The notes below the pieces were generated by a model. It was not told where the DNA came from and did no database searches. It saw only the letters and a list, made by a program, of their open reading frames with translations. Shown in pieces: positions 50,681 to 59,996 of a stretch of DNA of 63,687 nt. This DNA comes from an uncultured Bartonella sp. Lineage in GTDB: Bacteria > Pseudomonadota > Alphaproteobacteria > Rhizobiales > Rhizobiaceae. Both the position numbers and the translations under genes were made by a program. The number at the start of each line of letters is the position of its first letter. Within the stretch, counting starts at the first letter, position 1. The stretch lies in contig NZ_CALYQK010000004.1 of the NCBI RefSeq assembly GCF_945285465.1, positions 1-63,687 on the forward strand, read 5' to 3'.

Positions 50681-51088
50681 TTAATCGTCCGATAGCAACA
50701 TGCTTGGCACATTAATATATTTCCGGCCCGCTTCTTGGGCGGCTTTAAGCGCATCAACCAATAAAATATCGTTGCATTGACGTACAGATGTAAGTTTTAT
50801 CAGCATTGGCAAATTAACACCGGCAATGACCTCGACCTTGCCTTCCTGCATAACAGAAATAGCCAAGTTGGAAGGGGTTCCGCCAAACATATCTGTCAAA
50901 ATAATAATACCTTGACCACTGTCAACAGAAGCAACCGCTGCAACAATATCTTGACGACGCCGATCCATATCATCGTCAGGCCCAATACACACTGTGGCAA
51001 ATTTTTCTTGCGGCCCGACGACATGTTCGACAGCATGTAAAAATTCTTCCGCCAACCTGCCGTGCGTCACCAGCACGAGTCCGATCAT
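50681..51088 (-). CDS. PTS EIIA component, mannose family
   Basis: EIIA-Man type protein (135 residues) with the phosphorylatable His in LVLVTHGRLAEEF near residue 9 and the family's GIIILTDMFGGTPSNLA near 70-86. In alphaproteobacteria it is encoded with HPr and HprK without EIIB/C, suggesting a regulatory role in carbon and nitrogen signalling. It directly precedes ptsH with no gap, so the two are cotranscribed. A terminator separates the pair from hprK. Confidence 0.93.
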   Translation of the reverse strand: MIGLVLVTHGRLAEEFLHAVEHVVGPQEKFATVCIGPDDDMDRRRQDIVAAVASVDSGQGIIILTDMFGGTPSNLAISVMQEGKVEVIAGVNLPMLIKLTSVRQCNDILLVDALKAAQEAGRKYINVPSMLLSDD

Positions 51089-51205
51089 CCAACAAAGCTC
51101 CTGTCACTAGCAACCCGACCGTCTTGACTCATGGAATTCGACAGCGAGTTTTACATTCTGGCAGGCTAAATTGCTTGTGCCAAGAAAAATCTTGGCATTC
51201 ATATC

Positions 51206-51227
51206 AAAAAATGTTGTTTTTCAACAT
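51206..51227 (-). terminator. terminator overlapping the hprK stop codon
   Basis: Minus-strand hairpin: stem ATGTTG/CAACAT (51211-51216 with 51222-51227), loop of five bases, then a run of T (A at 51206-51210). The hprK stop codon TGA lies inside the stem-loop, so the chvI-chvG-hprK message should end here, before the EIIA-HPr genes. Confidence 0.65.
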
Positions 51228-51745
51228 GATTTAACCACTTGATCGGAATTTTGCCAAAGTGTTTTAAAACATAAAGCTTCTATTGCCTGACAAATTGTCA
51301 GCCCGTCGGCAGTATTCAATCCGGGAAGATTAAAAACCGGCACTTCAACCCCGCAAAAAGATACCATTTTTCCTGTCGGAAACCGCTCGTAATCTTCACC
51401 CAAGGTTACAGCAAAATCTATGACAGCTTCTTCTTTAAAAGCCATTGCATAAAGACCTGCTCCCCTGATTTCTATACCACCAGCTAACGCTGCTGGTGGC
51501 CGGCCATAAAGTCTTCCGTTTTTCCCGAAGATCTCGGTATAATCGTCACTTACAAGAAGCGATCGTTGTTTTGCCCATTCGGCCCGTTCAATAAGTGCCA
51601 GTGTTAGTGCCGATTTTCCGCAACCCGACGGGCCGGTCAACAAAATTCCTTTATCGCCCAAAGAAAGACAATTTGCGTGAATTGTGTTGGTTTTTTTTTC
51701 AACTCTCGACACTATAAATGTCCTATTTCTCGAGTGGCAAAACAA
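51221..51745 (-). CDS. hprK: HPr kinase/phosphorylase, short alphaproteobacterial form
   Basis: Bifunctional enzyme that phosphorylates or dephosphorylates the regulatory Ser of HPr. Only the catalytic C-terminal domain is present, as in other alphaproteobacteria. In the 174 residues, Walker A GPSGCGKSALT lies near residue 38, the HprK signature EIRGAGLYAM near 101, and the downstream LNLPG-like VFNLPGLNTADGL segment near 145. The opening frame overlaps the 3' end of chvG by 23 bases; a GTG eleven codons downstream (51712) is an alternative start. A run of nine A close to the start is a site where a reading error would shift the frame. Confidence 0.92.
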   Translation of the reverse strand: MFCHSRNRTFIVSRVEKKTNTIHANCLSLGDKGILLTGPSGCGKSALTLALIERAEWAKQRSLLVSDDYTEIFGKNGRLYGRPPAALAGGIEIRGAGLYAMAFKEEAVIDFAVTLGEDYERFPTGKMVSFCGVEVPVFNLPGLNTADGLTICQAIEALCFKTLWQNSDQVVKSC

Positions 51746-53510
51746 TGATGAAACGTGCGCCGAGCTTTTTATTTGGCTCGGTGCAGGAGTAAATATTTTC
51801 AGCCGTCAGTGTACCGTTATGTGCCTCGATAATTTGCCGGCTGATCGAAAGGCCCAAACCCGAATTTTTGCCGAACGATTCTGCACCGGGGCGATCGGTA
51901 TAAAACCGTTCAAAAATACGGTCTATTTTTTCGGCACGAATGCCCGGCCCATTATCTTCAACGGTTAGAACGAGTTTTGTGCCGTCCGCATGCATGGCCA
52001 GTTTTATCTTGCCATTTTCTGCCGGAATGAAAGATCGTGCATTTTCTATCAGATTGGAAACCACTTGCCCCAAACGCAAATCATGACCGGCAACAATATA
52101 TTTTTTGCCACCGTTGCGTGGTGTTATATCAAGTTCGATCGTGGCCGAAACTTTATTGCGCCGCACTTCCCGCGAGGCGCGCACAATGCTTTCCAGCATC
52201 GCGACCATATCAACCTTATTGGATGTTTCGCGCGCCAGTTCGGCATCAAGACGAGAAGCATCGGATATATCGGTAATCAGCCGGTCGAGGCGGCGTACAT
52301 CCTGCTGGATAATATCAAACAAACGTTCACGCGCTTCATGCGTTTTGGCAAGAGGCAAAGTTTCCACCGCACTTCTGAGCGAGGTTAGCGGGTTTTTCAA
52401 TTCATGGCTGACATCGGCGGCAAATTGTTCGATCGCTTCAATACGGGCATAAAGCGCATCAGTCATATCACGGATTGATGTAGACAAATGTCCAACCTCA
52501 TCCTGCCGGTCGGAAAAATCCGGAATTTCTACACGCTTATTGGTACCATGGCGCACCCGGTCGGCTGCGGCCGATAATTTCCGTAACGGATTGGCAATTG
52601 TATAAGCCAAAAACAGCGACAAAACCAGGAGCACGGCCGCAACAACAGCAAAGACTTTAAAAATTGCCAGCCGCTCTGCCCGCACAATATTGTCGATATC
52701 GGATCCGGCTGTAGACAATAACAGCACACCGACCACCGAATGATAACGTTGCACCGGAACGGCCACCGAAACTACAAGTTCGCCTTGCGAATTACGCCTT
52801 TGTGCGGTTGCTAGAATGCCGTTCATGGCTTTTACGACCTCCGGATAGACCGCACCATTGCCGCCAAGCTGATCCTTATCCATAATGATGTCGTTACCAT
52901 AAATAGTATTGGTCAGCCAATTTCTGAAACGTTCAAAAACTCCGGGCTTATCTTCAACAATTGGCGGAAGATTATAGCTTAAAACCTGACCGCTTGAATA
53001 AAGCACCATGGAATCGAGAAGAAGATTGGCATCCCGGTCATAAATGCGGGCGCGTGTCGTCTCGGGCGAAATTACATTGCGCAATAGCGGTGCTACACGC
53101 TCCGGATTTATCGGAAAATCCCAATTTTCGGTTGATTCGGGTTTCGGTGTAATGCTTTGGCCTGCCTGTAATTCCATCAATTTTTCCGGATCAATCAAGA
53201 TGGAATTTGTATCAACAGTTGCCGATGCGGCAATGGCACCGGCAATAATTTTGCCTTGTGTGCGCAAGGAATCGATCTTCGCGTCAATCAAGCCATCGCG
53301 AAACTGGTTGAGATACATTATACCAGCGACCAGCACACATAGCGCCGCCAGATTGAGAATAACAATACGCCGCGTCAAGCTCGAGAACAGAAACTGCTCG
53401 AAAAGATAGTGTCCACGACTGCGCCAACTACGAAAATGCGAAGGTCTGCGAGAACTTTTCACCTTATCCGCTTTTTCACCACTTCCCGCTGTTGCTTCCT
53501 CAGTGACCAT
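51723..53510 (-). CDS. chvG: sensor histidine kinase ChvG/BvrS (ExoS)
   Basis: Membrane sensor of acidic/host or envelope stress that phosphorylates ChvI; BvrS in Brucella. The 595-residue protein has a long basic N terminus and a first membrane segment near residues 45-70 (IVILNLAALCVLVAGIMYL). A large periplasmic domain is followed by a second segment near 285 (VFAVVAAVLLVLSLFLAYTI) and a HAMP region. The phosphoacceptor sits in ADVSHELKNPLTSLRSAVETL near 366. The HATPase blocks are NLIENARSF, DNGPGIRAEKIDRIFERFY and SGLGLSISRQII. It follows chvI by about 110 bases. Confidence 0.95.
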   Translation of the reverse strand: MVTEEATAGSGEKADKVKSSRRPSHFRSWRSRGHYLFEQFLFSSLTRRIVILNLAALCVLVAGIMYLNQFRDGLIDAKIDSLRTQGKIIAGAIAASATVDTNSILIDPEKLMELQAGQSITPKPESTENWDFPINPERVAPLLRNVISPETTRARIYDRDANLLLDSMVLYSSGQVLSYNLPPIVEDKPGVFERFRNWLTNTIYGNDIIMDKDQLGGNGAVYPEVVKAMNGILATAQRRNSQGELVVSVAVPVQRYHSVVGVLLLSTAGSDIDNIVRAERLAIFKVFAVVAAVLLVLSLFLAYTIANPLRKLSAAADRVRHGTNKRVEIPDFSDRQDEVGHLSTSIRDMTDALYARIEAIEQFAADVSHELKNPLTSLRSAVETLPLAKTHEARERLFDIIQQDVRRLDRLITDISDASRLDAELARETSNKVDMVAMLESIVRASREVRRNKVSATIELDITPRNGGKKYIVAGHDLRLGQVVSNLIENARSFIPAENGKIKLAMHADGTKLVLTVEDNGPGIRAEKIDRIFERFYTDRPGAESFGKNSGLGLSISRQIIEAHNGTLTAENIYSCTEPNKKLGARFIIVLPLEK

Positions 53511-53622
53511 CCGGTCGCCCGTTCCCTTTCATCGCCAACGTTAAACGCGCTTCCCACTATTATAAGACCGCAATATTCCACTTTTTATCGGCAAGATAAA
53601 GCATGACTGGAAGACACGATTC

Positions 53623-54345
53623 TCAGACCTCACGGAAACGATAACCAACTCCGTACAAGGTTTCAATCATTTCAAAATCATCGTCAACTTGTTTGAATTT
53701 TTTTCGTAACCGCTTGATGTGGCTGTCAATTGTGCGGTCATCAACATAGACCTGATCGTCATAAGCGGCATCCATCAGTGAATCACGGCTTTTGACAACA
53801 CCGGGACGCTGCGCCAAAGCCTGTAAAATCAAAAACTCCGTGACAGTAAGAATAACCGGCTCGCCTTTCCATGTGCAGGTGTGCCGCTCCTGATCCATAA
53901 CAAGATCGCCCCGCTCGATTGAAGAGGAGGCTTGTGCATTTGCTTTGACAGGTTCGCCACGTGCGGCCGCCCGCCGCAAAACCGCTTTGACACGCTCGAC
54001 CAGCAAACGCTGCGAAAACGGTTTGGTAATAAAGTCGTCTGCCCCCATTTTGAGACCGAAAAGCTCGTCAATCTCGTCATCTTTCGATGTCAAGAAAATA
54101 ACCGGCAAATCCGACTTCTGGCGCAACCGACGCAACAGTTCCATGCCATCCATACGTGGCATTTTAATATCAAAAATAGCCAGATTCGGTGGTCTTGCCG
54201 TCAAACCTTCAAGTGCCGAAGCACCATCTGTATAGGTCTCGACACGATAGCCTTCCGATTCAAGGGCTATCGACACTGATGTCAGAATGTTGCGATCATC
54301 ATCGACAAGGGCAATTGTCTGTGTCGTCGTTGCAATATCTTTCAT
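53623..54345 (-). CDS. chvI: response regulator ChvI/BvrR
   Basis: OmpR-family transcription factor paired with ChvG. The start is set at ATG 54345 ([17 protein letters not shown]), the family's usual N terminus, rather than 15 codons upstream. The 240-residue protein has a receiver domain with the acidic pair in ALVDDD, the phosphoacceptor Asp in [13 protein letters not shown] near residue 55, and the Lys of [10 protein letters not shown] winged-helix DNA-binding domain follows ([47 protein letters not shown]). It is divergent from pckA, a known neighbour and regulated gene in rhizobia. Confidence 0.96.
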   Translation of the reverse strand: MKDIATTTQTIALVDDDRNILTSVSIALESEGYRVETYTDGASALEGLTARPPNLAIFDIKMPRMDGMELLRRLRQKSDLPVIFLTSKDDEIDELFGLKMGADDFITKPFSQRLLVERVKAVLRRAAARGEPVKANAQASSSIERGDLVMDQERHTCTWKGEPVILTVTEFLILQALAQRPGVVKSRDSLMDAAYDDQVYVDDRTIDSHIKRLRKKFKQVDDDFEMIETLYGVGYRFREV

Positions 54346-54390
54346 AGTTTTTCGACCCTTTCCAACGGTCTTGTTGTTTTTAAATCTCAC

Positions 54391-54713
54391 GCTTTGTTAC
54401 ACGCATCGTTCTATTTGCCATTTTAGTTCTTAATATGGGCTTTCCAATGACTTTTGCAAAACAAATATGGTACAAATTGTGGCAAAGATACTAAAAGGCG
54501 TTGATTTCATAAAGAAAAACAATCTTGGCATGCGAAAAAATAAACGTCTTGTAACTCGTGAAAGTTTCATTACCCGCAAGTTTTTAAAAATTTTAATTTC
54601 TTTAAATCGATTAAATATTTGATATTTAATATATTTTCTGCTTGTGAAAGAATGGATACTCACTGTCGGGTGAGCGATTTGTTAAATTTTGAAAAACCCT
54701 TAGCGGAGGCACC
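54391..54713. other. divergent promoter region between chvI and pckA
   Basis: About 320 bases, strongly AT-rich, that must hold promoters for both transcription units. In related bacteria ChvI and other regulators act here, but I cannot assign a binding site from sequence alone. No gene seen. Confidence 0.6.
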
Positions 54714-56309
54714 ATGAAAGAGACTGGCATATTTAATCCGGAAGCATCATTGAAAAGCTTCGGTTTCAAAGATCTGAAAAATGTTTATTATAATCTGACG
54801 CCGCCATTACTTTATGAAGAAGCAATCCGCCGCAACGAAGCCGAGCTGACAGCGCAGGGCGCACTTGTTGCTTATACAGGGCAATTTACCGGCCGTTCTG
54901 CAAAAGATAAATATATTGTTCGCACCGCCGAGACCGAGCCGAATATCTGGTGGGACAATAATAGTCCTATGAGCCAGGAACATTTCGACCAGCTTTTTGC
55001 CGATTTTGTCGAACATGCAAAAGGCCGCGATCTCTTCGTCGAAGATCTCATCGGTGGTGCGGATTCTGAAAACAGCATTCGCGCACGTGTTGCATCTGAA
55101 TATGCATGGCATGCGATTTTTATTCGTAACCTTCTAATCCGTCCTGAAGAAAAATCACTTGCTTCCTATGTCCCGCAAATGACCATTATCAATCTGCCGT
55201 CATTCCGCGCCGATCCGAAACGCCACGGGACACGCTCACAAACAGTGATAGCCTGTGACCTTACACGCCTTATCGTTCTTATTGGCGGTACTTCTTATGC
55301 AGGTGAAATGAAGAAATCCGTGTTCACGGCACTGAACTATATTCTCCCTGTCAAGGGTGTTATGCCAATGCACTCTTCGGCCAATGAAGGCCCAAAAGGT
55401 GATACGGCTGTTTTCTTCGGTCTTTCGGGAACCGGCAAGACCACGCTTTCGGCAGATGCAAGCCGTACATTGATCGGTGATGACGAGCATGGCTGGAGCG
55501 ACGATGGCGTCTTCAACTTTGAAGGTGGCTGTTATGCAAAAGTTATTCGCCTGTCGCCCGAAGCAGAACCGGTTATTTATTCGACAACACAGCGCTTTGG
55601 TACAATTTTGGAAAATGTTGTTGTTGATAAAGATCGTCAGCCCGATTTTAACGATGGCTCGTTGACGGAAAATACGCGCGCTGCCTATCCGATCTATTTT
55701 GTCGATAATGCGAGCAAGACAGGAAAAGGTGGCCAGCCCAAAAATATCATTATGCTGACGGCCGATGCTTTTGGTGTCATCCCGCCAATCGCAAAATTGA
55801 CGCCTGCACAAGCTATGTATCACTTCCTTTCCGGCTATACCGCCAAGGTTGCCGGTACTGAAAAAGGTGTGACAGAACCGGAAGCAACCTTCTCGACCTG
55901 CTTTGGCGCACCATTTATGCCTCGCCATCCTTCGGTATATGGTAACCTGCTACGTAAAAAAATTGCCGAACATCATGTTGACTGCTGGCTCATCAATACC
56001 GGTTGGACCGGCGGCCCTTATGGTGTTGGTAGCCGTATGCCAATCAAGGCAACCCGCGCATTGCTCAATGCCGCTTTGGACGGATCGCTCAAAAATGTCG
56101 AATTCCGCAAGGATGAAAATTTCGGCTTTATGGTGCCCAAGGCTGTTGCCGGCGTCGATACCGGTATTCTTGACCCGCGCTCGACATGGAAAGATAAAGC
56201 TGCCTACGATGCCCAGGTCAAAAAACTGGCAGGCATGTTTATCAAAAACTTCGAGAAATTCATTCCACACGTCGATGACGAAGTTAAAAATGCCGCTCCT
56301 AAAGCTTGA
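54714..56309 (+). CDS. pckA: phosphoenolpyruvate carboxykinase (ATP)
   Basis: Gluconeogenic enzyme converting oxaloacetate and ATP to phosphoenolpyruvate. The 531-residue protein has the substrate-binding RSAKDKYIV near residue 60, [14 protein letters not shown] near 193, and the ATP-specific kinase loop [13 protein letters not shown] near 237 followed by the metal-binding [34 protein letters not shown] and the C-terminal [11 protein letters not shown] blocks also fit. An AGCGGAGG ribosome-binding sequence precedes the ATG. It diverges from chvI and ends in a strong terminator. Confidence 0.97.
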   Translation: MKETGIFNPEASLKSFGFKDLKNVYYNLTPPLLYEEAIRRNEAELTAQGALVAYTGQFTGRSAKDKYIVRTAETEPNIWWDNNSPMSQEHFDQLFADFVEHAKGRDLFVEDLIGGADSENSIRARVASEYAWHAIFIRNLLIRPEEKSLASYVPQMTIINLPSFRADPKRHGTRSQTVIACDLTRLIVLIGGTSYAGEMKKSVFTALNYILPVKGVMPMHSSANEGPKGDTAVFFGLSGTGKTTLSADASRTLIGDDEHGWSDDGVFNFEGGCYAKVIRLSPEAEPVIYSTTQRFGTILENVVVDKDRQPDFNDGSLTENTRAAYPIYFVDNASKTGKGGQPKNIIMLTADAFGVIPPIAKLTPAQAMYHFLSGYTAKVAGTEKGVTEPEATFSTCFGAPFMPRHPSVYGNLLRKKIAEHHVDCWLINTGWTGGPYGVGSRMPIKATRALLNAALDGSLKNVEFRKDENFGFMVPKAVAGVDTGILDPRSTWKDKAAYDAQVKKLAGMFIKNFEKFIPHVDDEVKNAAPKA

Positions 56310-56340
56310 GCATCAAGTTTGACTATTCAATTTTCTTGAT

Positions 56341-56369
56341 AAAGCCCGGTGTCATAGCCGGGCTTTTCT
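56341..56369 (+). terminator. rho-independent terminator of pckA
   Basis: A perfect 9-bp stem (56341-56349 with 56358-56366, loop TGTCATAG) continues into TCTATTT, about 30 bases after the pckA stop. Confidence 0.85.
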
Positions 56370-56489
56370 ATTTCGGTTGGAAAATAGTTCTGACGATAGC
56401 AATTTGCGCGCTTTCGCGCCAACAAAACGGGTAAACATCATTATCGGTCTTTACACAGGTTGATAGAGATATATACCAATTATCCATTT

Positions 56490-57839
56490 CTAGCCTCGCG
56501 ACAGAATAACCTGTTTACAGCACGACAGAATGTACCAGCCAAAGGCCGAACAAGGTGCAAGCAGCAGCATCGACCAACCAATGGTGTTAAAAAGAATACC
56601 GAAATTTACACCAAGATAATTTATCGGCAGAAACAAACCGCAAATGGCACAAATTAATGCTGCAACAAAAATTGTGTTAAAGGTAATTTGTCGTTTAAAA
56701 AAGGCGATCACGGCAATAACACCGGCAAAAACAATTCCGGCATTAAGATAGGCAAGTATCAGGCTTGCTGTGAAAAACGAAACCGGTGGAAGAGAAAAAA
56801 GCAAAGCGCGCCATAACAAGGTTCCCGACTGCCATAATGGCGGCGCAACAATAAAAAAGATGGCAAAAACAATCAGGGCAAAAAAGCCCCTTTGGCCATT
56901 ATAAAAACGTGGTGAAGGCAAAATCAATGTTTCAAACCGTTTTCCGGAAAACGGAACACCCATCAGGAGAAGAAGCCCGCCACCGACAAGAGTGAGGCTA
57001 ATTGCGGTAAAAATATAAACCGCCAAGACATAAAGCCCGGTCTGTTGCCAATCTGATTTGGACACAAATATACTGTCAATAATCCACAGGCAAACCGCAA
57101 TGGCAAGTGTTACCGAAAAAAGCCATCGCCATGTCAAGTCGCCAGCAAGGCGCAATTTGCGTACACCGCAAAAAACCGCAAGGCTGACAAGCATAAGACC
57201 GGACGTATTTATTTCTCCTGAAAGTGTGCCACGCGCAGCAAGCAGACCAAGGCTATCACCAATCATTACCCGTAAAGTGATAATGACATAAAGAACAGGC
57301 CCGTAAATCGCATAAACCAGAGCCAATTTTGCCGCATCGATAAGACGGGCACGTTCTTGTTCCTTATAACGGTCGGTAAGACCACTCAAATTCAAAATCA
57401 GCCAAAATAATGCGCCGGCACAAAACCATGCAGAAAGCCAATAGAAAAAAGATTCATTATCAATTCCGATATTTTCGAGATATTGTGGACCCAGAAATTT
57501 GGTTGCACGCACACAAATGTCGAAAACCGCTGCCATGACAATTGAAGAAATTGCGGTAAAGCGTAACGAAATACTTCCCCAACTTGCACTCCGCATACCA
57601 AGCACAAGAGCCATCAAACACGCCGTGATGAAACTTGGAAGATAAATCTGATAAGGGCGAAAAAAAGCAATCGTTAATGAAAAGCCGAATGTTTTGAACC
57701 ATCCTGCTAAAAGAAGAAAAAAAAACGACCAGGCGACCGGCAAAATAATGACTGCAGATGCCATAACAAGTATGGCCTGCACAATACGTGCTTTTAAAAA
57801 ACTGACGGGGCGTAAACTTGTATCGCTAGCTCGACTCAT
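56490..57839 (-). CDS. large multi-pass membrane protein of unknown function
   Basis: I do not recognise the family. The 449-residue product has about eleven hydrophobic segments spread over its whole length. The basic start ASDTSLRPVSFLKARI leads into the first segment. A cytoplasmic loop with RYKEQERARLIDAAKL near 176 separates the N-terminal group from the C-terminal group. In the middle there is SKSDWQQTGLYVLAVYIFTAI, and near the end LFLPINYLGVNFGILFNT. Its overall plan resembles DUF4153-type membrane proteins, which is only a weak suggestion. Two smaller membrane proteins of the same strand lie directly upstream, so the three could form one unit. Confidence 0.75.
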   Translation of the reverse strand: MSRASDTSLRPVSFLKARIVQAILVMASAVIILPVAWSFFFLLLAGWFKTFGFSLTIAFFRPYQIYLPSFITACLMALVLGMRSASWGSISLRFTAISSIVMAAVFDICVRATKFLGPQYLENIGIDNESFFYWLSAWFCAGALFWLILNLSGLTDRYKEQERARLIDAAKLALVYAIYGPVLYVIITLRVMIGDSLGLLAARGTLSGEINTSGLMLVSLAVFCGVRKLRLAGDLTWRWLFSVTLAIAVCLWIIDSIFVSKSDWQQTGLYVLAVYIFTAISLTLVGGGLLLLMGVPFSGKRFETLILPSPRFYNGQRGFFALIVFAIFFIVAPPLWQSGTLLWRALLFSLPPVSFFTASLILAYLNAGIVFAGVIAVIAFFKRQITFNTIFVAALICAICGLFLPINYLGVNFGILFNTIGWSMLLLAPCSAFGWYILSCCKQVILSRG

Positions 57840-57999
57840 CCGCCTTTATGTCCCTGTTTCACATTTGAATTATCCACAAGTTACAACATTATTTGCTGTC
57901 AGTTGTAGAGCGCCAAATGGCTATTTCTTATCCGATCCGGTGAATGACAAGAACCAATATTGGCCGTGATAAACCGGCGATTTTTATTCAATCCGCCGC

Positions 58000-58491
58000 T
58001 TAAGAATCTTCTCCGACAGCTTTGTCGAGTCGAAAACCGGACGCTAAAATCCAGCAAACCCAGCCGACGAAAATCCACTGCACAACCCCATAGGCGAGAT
58101 TACGAACAATGTTTTCGCTGGCAATATGGCTCAAATAAGGACGAGACATAACAAGGTAGAATATTTCTACGCAAAAACTTACCACTATTGTACGCCAGAT
58201 CGCCCCCGAAAGGGAAAGGCCCAAACCACGAGAAGGGGGCAGCGAACAAAATACACCACTCAAAAATACGGAAGACATATAATAAGAATAGCCGGACAAA
58301 AGGCGCGGCCATGCTTCATCGCTGAAAACGTCAAAGATTTCCACAAGCAGGTTTGCACCGCCGGTCCAATGGTGAAGCAGATAGGTACCGGCAATTGTCT
58401 GGACGGCTGGCCCGAGAGCCAAAAAAATAGTAATTACGCCAAAGCCACGCATCGGGTAGCTATAAAGAGCTGATTGTTTCCGGTTTGTCAT
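58000..58491 (-). CDS. small membrane protein, four predicted helices, unknown
   Basis: Unrecognised 163-residue protein with a basic N terminus (MTNRKQSALYSYPMRGFG) and about four hydrophobic segments (residues 16-40, 68-85, 92-112 and 130-152). The cytoplasmic side is marked by basic residues and the C terminus by a short charged tail. It has the same size, order of helices and position as the upstream neighbour, but I cannot align the two residue by residue. A frame of this composition is unlikely by chance, so it is probably a real gene. Confidence 0.65.
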   Translation of the reverse strand: MTNRKQSALYSYPMRGFGVITIFLALGPAVQTIAGTYLLHHWTGGANLLVEIFDVFSDEAWPRLLSGYSYYMSSVFLSGVFCSLPPSRGLGLSLSGAIWRTIVVSFCVEIFYLVMSRPYLSHIASENIVRNLAYGVVQWIFVGWVCWILASGFRLDKAVGEDS

Positions 58492-58525
58492 AACAGTCTC
58501 AAGTTATGTTATTGATACATAACTT

Positions 58526-59002
58526 TTAAGTTCTGCTTCCAGAGTGTGCAAGCGAATAAAAATAATAGACCATATAGGCTAGCCAGATCGGCACAATAAC
58601 GTCGAAAAACGGTGTCATTAATACATAAAATAAATTCCCGCCAAGAGAAAACGCCGATCGAGCAAGATTTAGATAAATCGCCACACAAAAAACATCGATT
58701 ATGTAGAGTACGCACGAATAGAAAAGGACAAAATGAACAGTGATCTTTTTGGACTGATAAAGAGAAATACACGGGCAAATTGCGACAATGCCAGCAATGA
58801 CAAAGTTTTCTATTAAAAAAATGGCGGTTGTTGAAAGACTGTCGAAATTGTCGAGTATGGCAGTAATAAAGCGGTCATTAAAAAAAAGTTCTGCTAATAG
58901 ATAATTCACAACAATGTGGCATCCGGAAAGTACCATGCCACCGAAAAACATAAAAATTATAAAAGCTATGACGACTTGTCTTCGCACAACCATTCCCACC
59001 AT
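58526..59002 (-). CDS. small membrane protein, four to five predicted helices, unknown
   Basis: Unrecognised 158-residue protein. A basic start (MVGMVVRRQVV) is followed by hydrophobic stretches near residues 8-40, 60-78, 86-108 and 125-148. Its stop lies 34 bases before the start of the next small membrane protein, and both run towards the large membrane protein, which suggests cotranscription. No signal for an enzyme, transporter motif or binding site is visible. Confidence 0.62.
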   Translation of the reverse strand: MVGMVVRRQVVIAFIIFMFFGGMVLSGCHIVVNYLLAELFFNDRFITAILDNFDSLSTTAIFLIENFVIAGIVAICPCISLYQSKKITVHFVLFYSCVLYIIDVFCVAIYLNLARSAFSLGGNLFYVLMTPFFDVIVPIWLAYMVYYFYSLAHSGSRT

Positions 59003-59938
59003 TGTTAAAGTGATTTGAACCAGCTTAAAAAGCTGAAAGATAAAAATCTGACTTCCTGTTGAACTATATCACTGAATTTACATGGTAAGGACACCTGTTT
59101 AAAAAAACAGAATTCATTATATCCTGGACCCACCCTACATGACGCAATTATAGAAAATATTTTTCTGAATTACAAATAAAAAATATCCTTTATTTTCATC
59201 CGTCTACCACAAATATTATTTCATAAAAGAAGTGGCATTTTGTGAACCTGCTAGTTATCGATGCCATAAAGTCCGTGACCGCGCTTATCGAAATTTCAAT
59301 TCCCGACCGTATTGCGTGACTGATTTAGCCCATTCATTCGCTTGTCTCTCGTCGGTTTTATAAAGATCCCATCGGTTTTATAAAGAATTGACCAATAATT
59401 GATTTTTATCGAACGGAAAAACGGCCATAAACAATGTAAAACCGGTTATGGCTACAATAAATACATTTTTACTGCATGACAGGTTGGTATATCGTAGCTG
59501 CGTGATAGACAGGTTAACGGTGAGATTTTTTTAATAATTTTCTTACGCCAACACCTGCAACAACAAGTATCGTCTCATTGTATCGGGCATTTGCAGACCA
59601 AAGAATAGCAGATAAATTTAGATATAACCTATAAAACCCGCATCAGGCAATGCCCGTCACCGTCAAAAGCCGATGTCACTGATCCCATAAAGTTCTACGT
59701 TTGTTGTTGGCTCGGTCAATATACACCAACACAATACCAACAACAGCCAACGGCACACAAAGACAGGCGTTATAACAAAAAAATAGCAAAGCCTGTATTT
59801 GACAACAACAAAACCGCCAAATGAACAAACCTCTCTGATGGCCGAGGCAACCAGTGCAGAATTTTTAAACATAGCCCTGCCGCCAAAGGCAATCACAAAT
59901 TGTCCTATGTGGCTTTGTTTTGAAATACCAAGCCAATA
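59003..59938. other. intergenic region without a supported gene
   Basis: Nearly 1 kb without a convincing gene. It contains a 15-base direct repeat (59352-59366 and 59372-59386, 20 bases apart) and AT-rich sequence near 59090-59230. A 109-codon minus-strand frame (59663-59992) runs through the hairpin at 59939-59975 and is rejected as a gene. No tRNA or repeat family was recognised. Confidence 0.55.
59352..59386. repeat. 15-bp direct repeat with 20-bp period
   Basis: TCGGTTTTATAAAGA occurs at 59352-59366 and again at 59372-59386. Two full helical turns separate the copies, so an operator is conceivable, but no gene starts close by. Confidence 0.7.
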
Positions 59939-59975
59939 CCCCCTGTTGATACCGGATATCGGTATCAACAGGGGG
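59939..59975. terminator. long perfect hairpin downstream of the DUF1150 gene
   Basis: A perfect 15-bp stem (59939-59953 with 59961-59975) encloses a 7-base loop. It starts with a block of five C/G pairs. It lies 22 bases after the DUF1150 stop (minus strand). On the plus strand a short T-tract follows after GTACAGAA; on the minus strand there is none, so it may protect the mRNA 3' end instead of acting as a classical terminator. Confidence 0.65.
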
Positions 59976-59996
59976 GTACAGAATTTTTCCAAACTC

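Noticed and set aside
59663-59992. 109-codon minus-strand frame after DUF1150
   Set aside because: Its first codons run through the 15-bp hairpin, its Cys/Trp-rich tail looks random, and no ribosome-binding site is evident.
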